From contig NZ_POJD01000142.1 in assembly GCF_002960445.1 (NCBI RefSeq), positions 248,001-312,000 on the forward strand: 64,000 nucleotides of DNA. Direction: 5' to 3'. Positions within the stretch are counted from its first letter, which is position 1; every line of letters begins with the position of its first letter. Both the position numbers and the translations under genes were made by a program. The stretch comes from Streptococcus suis (GTDB taxonomy: Bacteria > Bacillota > Bacilli > Lactobacillales > Streptococcaceae). Below, piece after piece: positions 44,330 to 53,581 of the stretch. The notes below the pieces were generated by a model that did no database searches, was not told the DNA's origin, and saw only the letters and a program-made list of their open reading frames with translations.

Positions 44330-45559
44330 TTACCAGCCAGTCACTTCAAACGTATAGGTCTGGTCATTGTAAAAATACTGATAGGTATATACATCTCCCA
44401 AGGCATAAAAGAGATTATTGTTGTCACTGCCTGCTAAATTCACCATTTCTTGCAAGGCTTGCTGGTTTGCAAATTGCAGAAAAATCCTCTCTGCCCCCTG
44501 CTCTTTCTGCTGACGAACACTTTCTAAGATAGCTAGCTCATCAAAGCTTGGGAAATAGGCTCCCATTTGCATATAATAATTAAGGGAATTGTCTTGAGCA
44601 GATGGATAGGCCAAGGGCCTTGACTGAAAAGGGTATTCCTTGCCCCAGTAAGCCAGTAAATCACTATCAGCCTTTCTACTTCTATTTAAAAATTCATCCG
44701 TAACACAGAGATAGTCATAAGAGATATCTGATTTCGCTTGACCACCCATGGCTTCTTCAAAGACAGGATCACCCCAGGTCGTGTCAATACCGTAGTACTG
44801 ACCATCAATCTGAACCAGGTTCCATGCATGGCCGATTTGGTTTCCCTGCTCACTGTTAGCCATGCCACTAACATAGATACAATCTATACCAGCTAATTTA
44901 CATAAATACTGAAAGGTTCGGCTATAGCCTGCACATACAGATTTCCGTTCAAGAAGAACACTAGTAATCCCCTGTTCTTTCCAAGAAAGACTGTCATTGG
45001 ACAGGGCCTCTAAATCATAGTCAGTTTGTTTGATAATAGTTTCGTAGAAAAACTTGACCATCTCATAATCTGAACCTTTAGGAGCTTGTTCAATAATAGC
45101 TCGGGCAAGATTTTCAAGTTGCCAACTGACTTGCTCAACATCATCAGGATAGATAGGATTTGATAAGTCTGAAAAACCAATGCCATCAACCATGGCATCC
45201 GTTAACCAATAGTATTCTGGGAAATCATTGGCAACAGAAAAATAGACACGAGTATAGGTTTCCTGATTGACCGAATCAATCTCAATCCTGCTTTCTCTTT
45301 TTCTCAAGCCATTAACAAATTGGAGATAGACACGCTGTTCCCTGTCTGTATCCAACTCTTGAAAATAAAAATTCCCCGCAACTTCTTCCCTTAGCGCAGA
45401 CAATTCTGCCTCACGTTCATTCTTCTCCTGAACAAATTCAAATTGTAGGTCTTTTAGTTTGTCTGCTACTTGATTAGTTGAACAAGCAGTCAAAGTGATT
45501 ACCGAAAGACTGAGGAGGCAAATAAGGGTTGATTTTCGGGTATAGAAATACTCTTTCAT
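44330..45559 (-). CDS. Lipoprotein with transglutaminase-like domain
   Basis: This 409-residue exported protein has a basic start, a hydrophobic stretch and the lipobox LTAC (Cys26). A coiled, charged region (30-60) follows, then a transglutaminase-like core with Cys in KSVCAGYSRTF (about 207-217), His in GHAWNLVQ and Asp in YGIDTTWGDP, the full triad. It could crosslink, hydrolyse or bind peptides at the cell surface. A secreted transglutaminase has been described in S. suis; whether this is the same protein cannot be told here. A TG-extended TATACT precedes the gene. Confidence 0.82.
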   Translation of the reverse strand: MKEYFYTRKSTLICLLSLSVITLTACSTNQVADKLKDLQFEFVQEKNEREAELSALREEVAGNFYFQELDTDREQRVYLQFVNGLRKRESRIEIDSVNQETYTRVYFSVANDFPEYYWLTDAMVDGIGFSDLSNPIYPDDVEQVSWQLENLARAIIEQAPKGSDYEMVKFFYETIIKQTDYDLEALSNDSLSWKEQGITSVLLERKSVCAGYSRTFQYLCKLAGIDCIYVSGMANSEQGNQIGHAWNLVQIDGQYYGIDTTWGDPVFEEAMGGQAKSDISYDYLCVTDEFLNRSRKADSDLLAYWGKEYPFQSRPLAYPSAQDNSLNYYMQMGAYFPSFDELAILESVRQQKEQGAERIFLQFANQQALQEMVNLAGSDNNNLFYALGDVYTYQYFYNDQTYTFEVTGW

Positions 45560-45643
45560 GGTTCACTCCTAACAACAATTTGCTCTTGAACTAGGGAAAG
45601 AACAGAGTTCAGAGCACTTACAGATTAGTATATCATACTTGAC

Positions 45644-45694
45644 AAAAAAGAGGAGTAGGAAACCTGTTTAAAGGTTCCACTACTCCTCTTTTTT
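45644..45694. terminator. Terminator of ciaRH
   Basis: AAAAAAGAGGAGTAG (45644-45658) pairs with CTACTCCTCTTTTTT (45680-45694), with GGAAACC/GGTTCC inside. Very strong and usable in both directions. Confidence 0.75.
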
Positions 45695-45732
45695 ATCTCA
45701 TCTAATAAAATCAAGAACTAATCTAATTAGTA

Positions 45733-47115
45733 TTATTTAGGAAGATGGACTTCAAAAATACTCCCTTTTGGTTGATTATCTTTGACAAGAATTTGACCAT
45801 TGAGGGATTTGATAATCTGTTGAGCCAAAGAAAGTCCCAGACCAAAACCACCTTTTTGGCGTGTCCGTGCCTTATCAACCCTATAAAAGCGGTCAAATAT
45901 TTTCTTCTTATCTGCATCTGAGATACCTAGACCATTATCAGCTACAGCGATGGAAACATGGCGCTCCTTCATAGTAGCCGTAATGTGAATGTCACCATTC
46001 TCATCCGTGTATTTCATTGCATTATCAAATAATATCGTTAATAATTGCTTCAACAGAACCCTGTCCGTTCGGAAGGACTTTTGAATGAGATTATCAGCCC
46101 TAAACTTCTTACCATTTTCCTCAGCAATGATACGGTAGTTTTCAAATACTTCATCCAAGTAGGCAGGGCTCACCTCTACTATATCTAGCTTAAATCCATC
46201 GTCACGCCGAGCAAGATTGAGCAGATTGGTCGTCAGTAGGCGCATATTTCGTACTTCTTCCAGACTAGAACCAATACTCTCACTACTGTCCAAAATCGTT
46301 GCTTCTGGATGACGGAATAGACTTTCCAAGCGATTTTGCAATACCGCCAGTGGTGTACGCAATTCGTGGCTAGCATTCTCGACAAAATCCTTTTGCTTTT
46401 GATAGCTTATTAAAATAGGTTTCATGCTGAGATTAGCCAAGTAAATACTAGCGACAATAGAAATTAACCAAGCTGAAATCATAACTACAGCTACAGTCGA
46501 TTCATAAGTTCCAATAGAAGACTTTATCTGGCTGACATTGACCAAAATCGTTGCGCAGGTAATGTCATAGTTAGAATAATAGCCCAAATCCTCTGCGGAT
46601 AATTCAACCGTGATATAGCGGTAATGTTCCTCAGAACCAAATGGAGTTTCAACCGTCAACTCCTTGATTTCCCCCAACTTTTCTTTATCGACTTTCAAAT
46701 CGGATAAACCTGTAAAATTATCCGGGTTCAAAAGTGCACCACTCTTGCTATAGAGCAAAACATGGGTATTGGTGCCTAACCTCATTGGTTGATCACCTTT
46801 CTTATCCTTTGGTGGTGGATCCTCCGATGAAGCAGTCGTTGAGGAGGAATTTGTTGCAGAATGTTGCTCACTTTCATCATGGATAATAAATTCAGAATCT
46901 GGCTCATAGGTCCGCGCAATTGCAAAACCAATCATCATAGAGGGTTCATCCTTAATCCGACTTAGTGTATCATCTGTCGTCTGATACATAGTGGAGCGCA
47001 TGAGCTGAAAGATGATGGCTGTCATCAAACCAAATATCAGGGTAAATACAGCAAAATAGCGAATGAAGAAGGAAAAACTTTCCGTATTGACAATCTTTTT
47101 ATATCTCTTAAACAT
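45733..47115 (-). CDS. ciaH: Sensor histidine kinase CiaH
   Basis: This 460-residue membrane kinase has TM1 at about 17-40, an extracellular loop with a Ser/Thr- and Lys-rich insert (about 88-112), and TM2 at about 205-230. A HisKA domain with [13 protein letters not shown] (phospho-His) follows, then an ATPase domain with N box DNAMKYT, G1 VADNGLGIS and G2 GGFGLGLSL. CiaH and CiaR control competence, lytic balance and stress tolerance in streptococci. It overlaps ciaR by 8 bases. Confidence 0.93.
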   Translation of the reverse strand: MFKRYKKIVNTESFSFFIRYFAVFTLIFGLMTAIIFQLMRSTMYQTTDDTLSRIKDEPSMMIGFAIARTYEPDSEFIIHDESEQHSATNSSSTTASSEDPPPKDKKGDQPMRLGTNTHVLLYSKSGALLNPDNFTGLSDLKVDKEKLGEIKELTVETPFGSEEHYRYITVELSAEDLGYYSNYDITCATILVNVSQIKSSIGTYESTVAVVMISAWLISIVASIYLANLSMKPILISYQKQKDFVENASHELRTPLAVLQNRLESLFRHPEATILDSSESIGSSLEEVRNMRLLTTNLLNLARRDDGFKLDIVEVSPAYLDEVFENYRIIAEENGKKFRADNLIQKSFRTDRVLLKQLLTILFDNAMKYTDENGDIHITATMKERHVSIAVADNGLGISDADKKKIFDRFYRVDKARTRQKGGFGLGLSLAQQIIKSLNGQILVKDNQPKGSIFEVHLPK

Positions 47116-47779
47116 TCTTTAGAATGTAGCCGACACTGCGAAGGGTTTGCAGATTTTCCCCGAAGGCCGTTCCTTTCAATTTTTTACGAACTTTTGACAC
47201 ATAAACTTCCACTACTGAAATGGTCGTATCGCTGTCAAATCCCCACAGGCGATCGAAAATCTGTGTCTTAGGTAGGATAACATTTTGATTTTGTAGGAAA
47301 TAGACCAATAGTTCAAACTCTTTGCCCAGTAGTTCAACTTCTTTACCATCTACCTTTGTGGAATTAGTCGCAAGATCAACTGTCACATCACCGTAGGTCA
47401 ATTGATTGTCGTTGAATTTACCTGAACGTTTAAGGAGGGCTTGAATACGCATTTTCAACTCTTCCAAATAGAAAGGCTTGGTCAAATAATCGTCCGCACC
47501 CAATTCAAATCCATGACCTTTATCTTCAAGACTTTCCTTGGCTGTTGTAATCAGAACAGGGGTTGTCACTCCTTTTTCACGCAATTCTTTCAAGACTTGG
47601 AAGCCATCCTTCTCAGGCAACATCAAGTCCAAGAGAATAAGGTCATACACACCTGACTCAGCCTCGTAAATTCCTTCTTCTCCATCAAAAACCTGCATGA
47701 CATCTGCAAAATCATCTAGGAAGTCAAAAACTGAATTGGATAGGCTTAAATCGTCTTCTACTAACAAAATCTTTATCAT
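47108..47779 (-). CDS. ciaR: Response regulator CiaR
   Basis: This 223-residue OmpR-type regulator has a receiver domain with phospho-acceptor Asp51 in [13 protein letters not shown] and Lys in LTKPFYLEE, and a winged-helix DNA-binding domain ending [14 protein letters not shown]. It is close to pneumococcal CiaR throughout. CiaR binds direct repeats TTTAAG-N5-TTTAAG. One such box-like site lies upstream of the next gene at 48426-48442. The ribosome site aaaggag is good. Confidence 0.95.
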   Translation of the reverse strand: MIKILLVEDDLSLSNSVFDFLDDFADVMQVFDGEEGIYEAESGVYDLILLDLMLPEKDGFQVLKELREKGVTTPVLITTAKESLEDKGHGFELGADDYLTKPFYLEELKMRIQALLKRSGKFNDNQLTYGDVTVDLATNSTKVDGKEVELLGKEFELLVYFLQNQNVILPKTQIFDRLWGFDSDTTISVVEVYVSKVRKKLKGTAFGENLQTLRSVGYILKNV

Positions 47780-47920
47780 GTTTATCTCCTTTTTCTACTA
47801 TGTGAAATCGTTCAAGGAACTAAGGAAGAACTTGAACTTTGATTTTCTGTCACTTTTATCGAGTTCATTCTGTATGACCAACAAAGCTGGGGCAATTATA
47901 CCACTTTTTTCTTATTTTTC

Positions 47921-48349
47921 CTATTGGTTTGATGTCACGGAACTACCTGAAATTTGTGCTTTTATTTCTTTATTTTTCTCTTTTAGGGCATTGACTTCAT
48001 CAGAGGAAGTATTCGACTGACTAGAACCACTTGTAACATCGGGTGGTATTGTAGCTTGATTAGGTGACATTCTATTGGTATTAGCATTGTGATCAGACGG
48101 CACTCCTCGCATTGCTCCATTTTTTCCAGGAGGCATACCTCGTAAACGACCATTAGGTGCTGGAGGAGTTTGGTTTCCAAGGATTGAATGATCTTGGTTT
48201 TGCGCCAAAGTGGCTTGACTTTGACTAGTCGCATTTCCTACACTTTTTGCAACTGACATCCCACCAGCAAATCCTACAGTGGCCGCAGTTATAGCAACCG
48301 CTGCCAATACTGTTTTCGATTGCGACTTTAATAGATTGATGATTGACAT
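47921..48349 (-). CDS. Small exported or membrane-anchored low-complexity protein
   Basis: This 142-residue protein begins SIINLLKSQSKTVLAAVAI with a hydrophobic segment (about 12-35) that could be a signal or anchor and no clear cleavage site. Then comes a Gln/Asn/Pro/Gly-rich low-complexity region (50-115) and a short charged helix near the end (DEVNALKEKNKEIKAQI). No domain is recognised. Its promoter carries a CiaR-box-like sequence, and it lies directly upstream of ciaR, so it is probably a CiaR-controlled surface protein. The function is unknown. Confidence 0.65.
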   Translation of the reverse strand: MSIINLLKSQSKTVLAAVAITAATVGFAGGMSVAKSVGNATSQSQATLAQNQDHSILGNQTPPAPNGRLRGMPPGKNGAMRGVPSDHNANTNRMSPNQATIPPDVTSGSSQSNTSSDEVNALKEKNKEIKAQISGSSVTSNQ

Positions 48350-48409
48350 GAAATCCCTCTTTTCAATTTATATTTATCAGAATAATGGTAACCATCTGAT
48401 GATAAAAAT

Positions 48410-48442
48410 AGTATAAAATGAAAAACTTAAAGCAAACTAAAG
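48410..48442 (-). promoter_or_regulatory. CiaR-box-like promoter
   Basis: On the minus strand CTTTAG-N5-TTTAAG (48442-48426), then 10 bases, then TATACT (48415-48410). CiaR-activated promoters have TTTAAG-N5-TTTAAG about 10 bases ahead of the -10 box, so spacing fits while the first half-site is imperfect. Confidence 0.55.
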
Positions 48443-48473
48443 GTCGGTAGCACATTCTTATACCATACAAAAA

Positions 48474-48491
48474 GAAGCCCTTTCGGACTTC
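48474..48491 (-). terminator. Terminator of the pst-phoU operon
   Basis: GAAGTCC-GAAA-GGGCTTC on the minus strand followed by TTTTT, just past the phoU stop. Confidence 0.7.
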
Positions 48492-48495
48492 CATC

Positions 48496-49152
48496 TTACA
48501 ATTCAGTGATGTCGCCTGTTCGTAGGTAAACAACCCACTCACAGATATTTTTAGCATAGTCACCAACACGTTCCAAGTAAGTCAACACTTGGAAATAGTC
48601 ACGACCAGCAACCAAAGAATCTGGATTTTTCTTGATTTCCTCAGTTGTCAATTCTTGGATAGATGAGTAAAAACCATTGACCACTTCATCACGTGCCGCT
48701 ACTTCATAAGCACGCTCCATATCCGCATCACCAAGGTAAAGTTCCAAGGTTTGCTCTACTAGTTGACGAACCTCGCGCCCCATTTTCTTGATTTCTTCTT
48801 CAACAACAGGAATGCGAACTTCCCCCTTCATACGAATCGCAGCCTTGGCAACTGAAACAGCATGGTCACCCATACGCTCCAAGTCACTAGTAGCCTTCAA
48901 AACAGTGATAACACGACGAAGGTCTGTTGAAACAGGTTGTTGTAGGGCAATGATTTCAAGTGATTTTTTCTCTAGTTTCACTTCAAAAGCATTGATTTTC
49001 TTATCCGCTTCAATCACTTCTTTTGCTAACTCACGATCATGAGTGGTGAAAGCACGAACAGCATTATTGATTTGTGCCAACACTTCGTTACCCATGGCAT
49101 AAAATTGATTATGGAGTTTGCCTAATTCTTCTTCAAACTGAGCTCTTAACAT
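48496..49152 (-). CDS. phoU: Phosphate transport regulator PhoU
   Basis: This 218-residue all-helical PhoU has two three-helix repeats, each with the metal-binding E/DxxxD pattern (DLERMGDHAVSVAK and YLERVGDYAKNICEW). It links the Pst transporter to phosphate-responsive kinase signalling. It is the last gene of the operon, separated from pstB by about 27 bases. Confidence 0.93.
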   Translation of the reverse strand: MLRAQFEEELGKLHNQFYAMGNEVLAQINNAVRAFTTHDRELAKEVIEADKKINAFEVKLEKKSLEIIALQQPVSTDLRRVITVLKATSDLERMGDHAVSVAKAAIRMKGEVRIPVVEEEIKKMGREVRQLVEQTLELYLGDADMERAYEVAARDEVVNGFYSSIQELTTEEIKKNPDSLVAGRDYFQVLTYLERVGDYAKNICEWVVYLRTGDITEL

Positions 49153-49179
49153 ACGAACCTCTTTTCTATTTCTTACGGC

Positions 49180-49938
49180 CTAGCCGAATTTACCTGTGAT
49201 GTAGTCCTCTGTTTCTTTACGTTTCGGACTGAGGAACATTTCTTTGGTCAAGTCATACTCGATCAAATCTCCGTCCAAGAAGAAACCAGTTCTATCTGAA
49301 ATACGTGACGCTTGTTGCATCGAACGCGTTACCAAGACCATGGTATATTTGTCCTTCAAACCATAAAGCGTATCTTCAATCTTACCAGCTGAAATTGGGT
49401 CCAAGGCTGATGTCGGTTCATCCAACAAGATAATCTTTGGACTGGTTGCCAGTACACGGGCTACACAGACACGTTGCTGCTGACCACCTGACAAACCAAC
49501 GGCTGAATCATGCAAGCGGTCCTTAACCTCGTTCCAAATAGATGCTCCAATCAAAGAACGTTCTACTGCTTCATCCAGAATTTGCTTATCCTTAATACCG
49601 TTAATACGAAGACCGTAAACAACATTCTCATAGATGGACATAGGGAATGGGTTCGGTTGTTGGAAAACCATACCGATTTCCTTGCGAAGGTCTACTGTAT
49701 CTGTACGAGGACTGTAAATATTTTTCCCATTGTAATCAATGGCACCAGTCAAGGTCACTTCTGGGTTCAAATCGCCCATGCGGTTAATAGCACGCAAGAG
49801 GGTTGACTTACCAGAACCTGACGGACCAATCAAGGCTGTAATTTCATTTGGATAGAAATCAATTGAAACGCTATTCAAGGCCTTTTTCTTATTGTAGTAA
49901 ACAGATAAATCTTTTACTTGTAAAATAGGTGATGTCAT
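49180..49938 (-). CDS. pstB: Phosphate ABC transporter ATPase PstB (second copy)
   Basis: This 252-residue ATPase has Walker [10 protein letters not shown], signature [12 protein letters not shown] and Walker [13 protein letters not shown]. Streptococcal pst operons carry two PstB proteins, which may form a heterodimer. The H-loop region reads VLVTRSMQQ, where the usual His of VTH is Arg; the other copy keeps IVTHNMQQ. That is a possible functional asymmetry. Confidence 0.92.
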   Translation of the reverse strand: MTSPILQVKDLSVYYNKKKALNSVSIDFYPNEITALIGPSGSGKSTLLRAINRMGDLNPEVTLTGAIDYNGKNIYSPRTDTVDLRKEIGMVFQQPNPFPMSIYENVVYGLRINGIKDKQILDEAVERSLIGASIWNEVKDRLHDSAVGLSGGQQQRVCVARVLATSPKIILLDEPTSALDPISAGKIEDTLYGLKDKYTMVLVTRSMQQASRISDRTGFFLDGDLIEYDLTKEMFLSPKRKETEDYITGKFG

Positions 49939-49949
49939 AGTTTTCCTTT

Positions 49950-50753
49950 CTATCCAAAGTGACCAGAAACATAGTCGTTAGTTGACTTGAGTTTTGCATT
50001 TTGGAAGATATTCGCTGTCTTGTCATACTCGATTAGGTCGCCAAGATAGAAGAAAGCGGTGTAATCACTTGCACGAGCAGCTTGTTGCATGTTGTGCGTT
50101 ACGATGATAATGGTGTAGTCTTTCTTCAACTCAAACATGGTTTCTTCCAATTGCATCGTCGCGATTGGATCCAAGGCTGAAGCTGGTTCATCCATGAGCA
50201 AGATTTGTGGTTTCACAGAAATCGCACGCGCGATACACAAACGTTGCTGTTGTCCACCTGACAAGGTAAAGGCTGACTTATGCAAGTCGTCTTTTACCTG
50301 ATCCCAGAGGGCTGCTTGTTTAAGAGAAGTTTCAACAATCTCATCCAAAACTTTTTTATCTTTCACACCCGCACGCTCATGGGCAAAGGTAATGTTACGA
50401 TAAATTGATTTTGCAAATGGGTTTGGACGTTGAAATACCATTCCGATATGCTTACGAATTTCGTAAACGTTCATGTCAGGTCTGTTGATATCAATACCTT
50501 CATAAAGGATTTGGCCTGTTACCTTAGCAATGTCAATCGTATCATTCATACGGTTTAGACTGCGAAGATAGGTTGATTTACCACAACCCGATGGACCAAT
50601 CAAGGCTGTAATTTTATTTTTTTCGAACTGCATATCAATGCCCTTGATGGCTTCATTTTTACCATAGTAAACATGAACATCTTTTGTCGAAAGGGCAATA
50701 TTTTCTTCTGGGAAAGTAATGATATGGCGTTCATTCCAGTTATAATCTGCCAT
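49950..50753 (-). CDS. pstB: Phosphate ABC transporter ATPase PstB (first copy)
   Basis: This 267-residue ATPase has Walker [10 protein letters not shown], signature [12 protein letters not shown], Walker [13 protein letters not shown] and a complete switch [10 protein letters not shown]. It energises PstCA. It lies 24 bases after pstA and 11 before the second pstB. Confidence 0.93.
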   Translation of the reverse strand: MADYNWNERHIITFPEENIALSTKDVHVYYGKNEAIKGIDMQFEKNKITALIGPSGCGKSTYLRSLNRMNDTIDIAKVTGQILYEGIDINRPDMNVYEIRKHIGMVFQRPNPFAKSIYRNITFAHERAGVKDKKVLDEIVETSLKQAALWDQVKDDLHKSAFTLSGGQQQRLCIARAISVKPQILLMDEPASALDPIATMQLEETMFELKKDYTIIIVTHNMQQAARASDYTAFFYLGDLIEYDKTANIFQNAKLKSTNDYVSGHFG

Positions 50754-50777
50754 TTTTTCTCCTTATAAGTCAGACTT

Positions 50778-51665
50778 CTAAGCTGCTGAAGTCATTTTCG
50801 CATGAAGTTTCTTACCGATATAACGAGCAGAAAGGTTGAAAATCAAGATGAATACCAAGAGGATGGCTGCTGAACCAGCTGACACTTGAGTTGCATCTGG
50901 GATTGTCCCTTCGCTGTTGACCTTCCAAATGTGAACCGCAAGGGTCTCTGATTGACGGAAGATAGAAATCGGGCTCGTAACACTCAATGGATTCCAGTTT
51001 GACCAGTCAAGGGCTGGTGCTGATTGACCCGCTGTATAGATAAGGGCAGCCGCTTCACCAAAGATACGACCTGATGCCAATACAATACCTGTTACAATAC
51101 CAGGCAGTGCTTCAGGAATAACTACGTGAAGAACCGTTTCCCAACGAGATAAACCAAGGGCCAAACCAGCTTCACGTTGTGTATGGTGAACGTGACGAAG
51201 GCTGTCCTCAACGTTACGGGTCATCTGTGGCAGGTTAAAGACTGTCAGAGCCAAGGCTCCTGACAAGATGGAGAAACCATACTCAAACTGTACAACGAAA
51301 ATCAAGTAACCAAACAAACCAACGACAACTGATGGAAGAGATGACAAAATCTCAATACAGGTACGGATGAAGTTTGTCAAAGGACCTTTCTTTGCATATT
51401 CTGCCAAGTAAATCCCTGCACCTGTTGACAAGGGAACAGAAATCAAGAGCGTTACAACCAATAGGAAGAATGAGTTGTAGAGCTGAATTCCTATACCACC
51501 ACCAGCTTTATATGAAGATGATTTGCTAGTCAAGAAATGCCAGTCAACATGTGGCAAACCGCGGAGCAAGATATAGAGAATAAGTGATGTCAAAATAACG
51601 ACAATCACCGTAGCGATGGAGTAAAGAATACCAGTCGCCAATTTATCGAATTTTTTAGCGTGCAT
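50778..51665 (-). CDS. pstA: Phosphate ABC transporter permease PstA
   Basis: This 295-residue inner-membrane permease has six predicted helices and the EAA-like coupling loop REAGLALGLSRWETVLHVVIPEALPG cut here as EAGLALGLSRWETVL. It pairs with PstC. Its start overlaps pstC by 11 bases. Confidence 0.93.
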   Translation of the reverse strand: MHAKKFDKLATGILYSIATVIVVILTSLILYILLRGLPHVDWHFLTSKSSSYKAGGGIGIQLYNSFFLLVVTLLISVPLSTGAGIYLAEYAKKGPLTNFIRTCIEILSSLPSVVVGLFGYLIFVVQFEYGFSILSGALALTVFNLPQMTRNVEDSLRHVHHTQREAGLALGLSRWETVLHVVIPEALPGIVTGIVLASGRIFGEAAALIYTAGQSAPALDWSNWNPLSVTSPISIFRQSETLAVHIWKVNSEGTIPDATQVSAGSAAILLVFILIFNLSARYIGKKLHAKMTSAA

Positions 51666-52572
51666 AGTTTTTCTTACCCTCTCTCGTAATAAATTTCATA
51701 ATCATGTTAAAGATAAGGCTCATCAAGAGCAAGACAAGAGCCAAGGACCAAAGAACGTTGTTTTGAACTGTTCCCATAACCGTATTACCAATACCCATGG
51801 TCAACACAGAAGTCAAGGTCGCTGCAGGCGTTGTGAGAGAAGTTGGGATAACCGCTGAGTTACCAACTACCATCTGAATCGCCAAGGCTTCACCGAAGGC
51901 ACGCGCCATTCCGAAGATTACGGCCGTGAAAATACCTGGTTTAGCGGCATTCAAGATAACGCGCCAAATTGTCTGCCAACGAGTTGCACCCATTGCCAAA
52001 CTTGCTTCACGGTAGTGACGAGGCACCGCACGCAAACTATCGACCGTCATAAAGGTTACTGTTGGTAAAATCATGACAAAGAGGACAAATACCCCTGACA
52101 AGATACCAAAACCAGTACCACCGAAGATTGAGCGTACAAAAGGCACAACCACTTGCAAACCAATGAAACCATATACTACTGACGGAATTCCGACTAGAAG
52201 CTCGATAACAGGTTGCAAGATCTTAGCACCACGCTTAGGTGAAATTTCTGTCATGAAAACTGCTGCACCGATAGCAATTGGTGTTGCTACGATAGCTGAC
52301 AAAATCGTAACGATGAAAGAACCTGAAATCATCGGCAGAGCCCCAAAGATTTTAGAGCTTGGTTCCCACTTGCTTCCAAACAAGAAATCAGTGATACTCA
52401 CACCATCCACAAAGAAAGTCGATAAACCACGCTGCGCAACGAAAATCAAAATCATGGCAACGATAAAGACAATCAGCGATAGGCATAGGAAGGTAATGAC
52501 CTTACCAAACTTCTCCAAGCGGGAGTTCTTAGACGGAGAAGATAATTCTTTAGCTAGTTGTTCGTTTTTCAT
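51655..52572 (-). CDS. pstC: Phosphate ABC transporter permease PstC
   Basis: This 305-residue permease has helices spread from about 25 to 295 and coupling loop EASLAMGATRWQTIWRV. It has a longer N-terminus than PstA, as is typical. It starts 2 bases after the pstS stop. Confidence 0.93.
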   Translation of the reverse strand: MKNEQLAKELSSPSKNSRLEKFGKVITFLCLSLIVFIVAMILIFVAQRGLSTFFVDGVSITDFLFGSKWEPSSKIFGALPMISGSFIVTILSAIVATPIAIGAAVFMTEISPKRGAKILQPVIELLVGIPSVVYGFIGLQVVVPFVRSIFGGTGFGILSGVFVLFVMILPTVTFMTVDSLRAVPRHYREASLAMGATRWQTIWRVILNAAKPGIFTAVIFGMARAFGEALAIQMVVGNSAVIPTSLTTPAATLTSVLTMGIGNTVMGTVQNNVLWSLALVLLLMSLIFNMIMKFITREGKKNYAR

Positions 52573-52574
52573 GC

Positions 52575-53444
52575 TTACTCCTTCTCTGTCACTGTGCCAT
52601 CAGCACTCTTTTCAACCTTCATATCATTGATAGAGATATAGCCCATGCTTTCAACGATACCATCTTGAACTTCGTCTGACATCATGTAGTCCAAGAATTC
52701 CTCCGTTAATTCAGTTGGCTCACCCTTGGTGTACATATGCTCATAAGACCAGATCGGCCAAGCATTGGTTGCCACGTTTTCTGCAATTGGCTCAGCACCG
52801 TTTAGCTTGATGGTTTTTACTGAGTCATCAAGATAAGCGAATGACAAGTAGGAAATAGCACCTGGTGTTTGAGCTACGATAGACTTAACCATCCCGTTTG
52901 AATCCTGCTCTTGGCTTTGTGCCGCTGTATGACCATCCATAATGATACTATCAAACGTCGCACGAGAACCAGAACTTGCTGCACGGTTGATGATGGAAAT
53001 CTCCAAATCCTTACCACCAAGCTCCTTCCAGTTGGTAATCTCACCAGTGAAAATCTTACGAAGATCTTCTGTAGTAATATCGGCAACTGTTACCTTTTCA
53101 TTGACAATAACGGCTAGACCTGCAACGGCAACCTGATGGTCGACCAATTTGCTAGCATCGATACCATCCTTCTCTTCCGCAAACACGTCCGAGTTACCAA
53201 TCTGAACAGCTCCAGACTGGACCTGGGACAGACCTGTACCTGATCCACCGCCCTGTACGTTAATAGATTTTCCGATATTGACACTACCGAATTCATCTGC
53301 TGCGGCTTCAACTAGAGGTTGAAGGGCTGTAGAACCGACTGCAGTAATAGACTCTCCACGGTCAATCCATGAGGAACAACCAGCAAGAGCTACACTACTC
53401 AAAAGAAACAAAGCTGCAATTCCAAGCTTCTGCTTTTTTTTCAT
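52575..53444 (-). CDS. pstS: Phosphate-binding lipoprotein PstS
   Basis: This 289-residue lipoprotein has lipobox LAGC (Cys22) and phosphate-binding motifs [21 protein letters not shown] and SSGSRATFD, as in PstS family. It captures phosphate for PstCAB. Operon order pstS-C-A-B-B-phoU is classical. Confidence 0.95.
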   Translation of the reverse strand: MKKKQKLGIAALFLLSSVALAGCSSWIDRGESITAVGSTALQPLVEAAADEFGSVNIGKSINVQGGGSGTGLSQVQSGAVQIGNSDVFAEEKDGIDASKLVDHQVAVAGLAVIVNEKVTVADITTEDLRKIFTGEITNWKELGGKDLEISIINRAASSGSRATFDSIIMDGHTAAQSQEQDSNGMVKSIVAQTPGAISYLSFAYLDDSVKTIKLNGAEPIAENVATNAWPIWSYEHMYTKGEPTELTEEFLDYMMSDEVQDGIVESMGYISINDMKVEKSADGTVTEKE

Positions 53445-53487
53445 TTCGTTTTTTCCTTTACATTTTTCAGTGGAATCTCCTTATGAT

Positions 53488-53516
53488 TTCCTTGTATTTT
53501 ACAAGGAATTTACAAG
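53488..53516 (-). promoter_or_regulatory. Direct repeat and hairpin in the pstS leader (Pho-box candidate)
   Basis: CTTGTAAA occurs twice on the minus strand (53516-53509 and 53505-53498) with 11-base period, a typical OmpR/PhoB-type regulator spacing. A perfect hairpin TTCCTTGTA (53488-53496) / TACAAGGAA (53500-53508) overlaps it. Further upstream TTGCAA, 17 bases, TATAGT forms a promoter. Confidence 0.45.
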
Positions 53517-53581
53517 TTATTTCCACTCATCCACTATATCATATAAAAAGACAAGTTGCAAAAAAAATCTGCTTAATTCAA

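Noticed and set aside
44266-44532. 88-codon frame after rpsT
   Set aside because: It overlaps the rpsT terminator and is antisense to the transglutaminase-like gene; no ribosome site.
52073-52630. 185-codon open frame on the plus strand
   Set aside because: Antisense to pstC and pstS; composition is that of a membrane-gene complement and no ribosome site precedes it.
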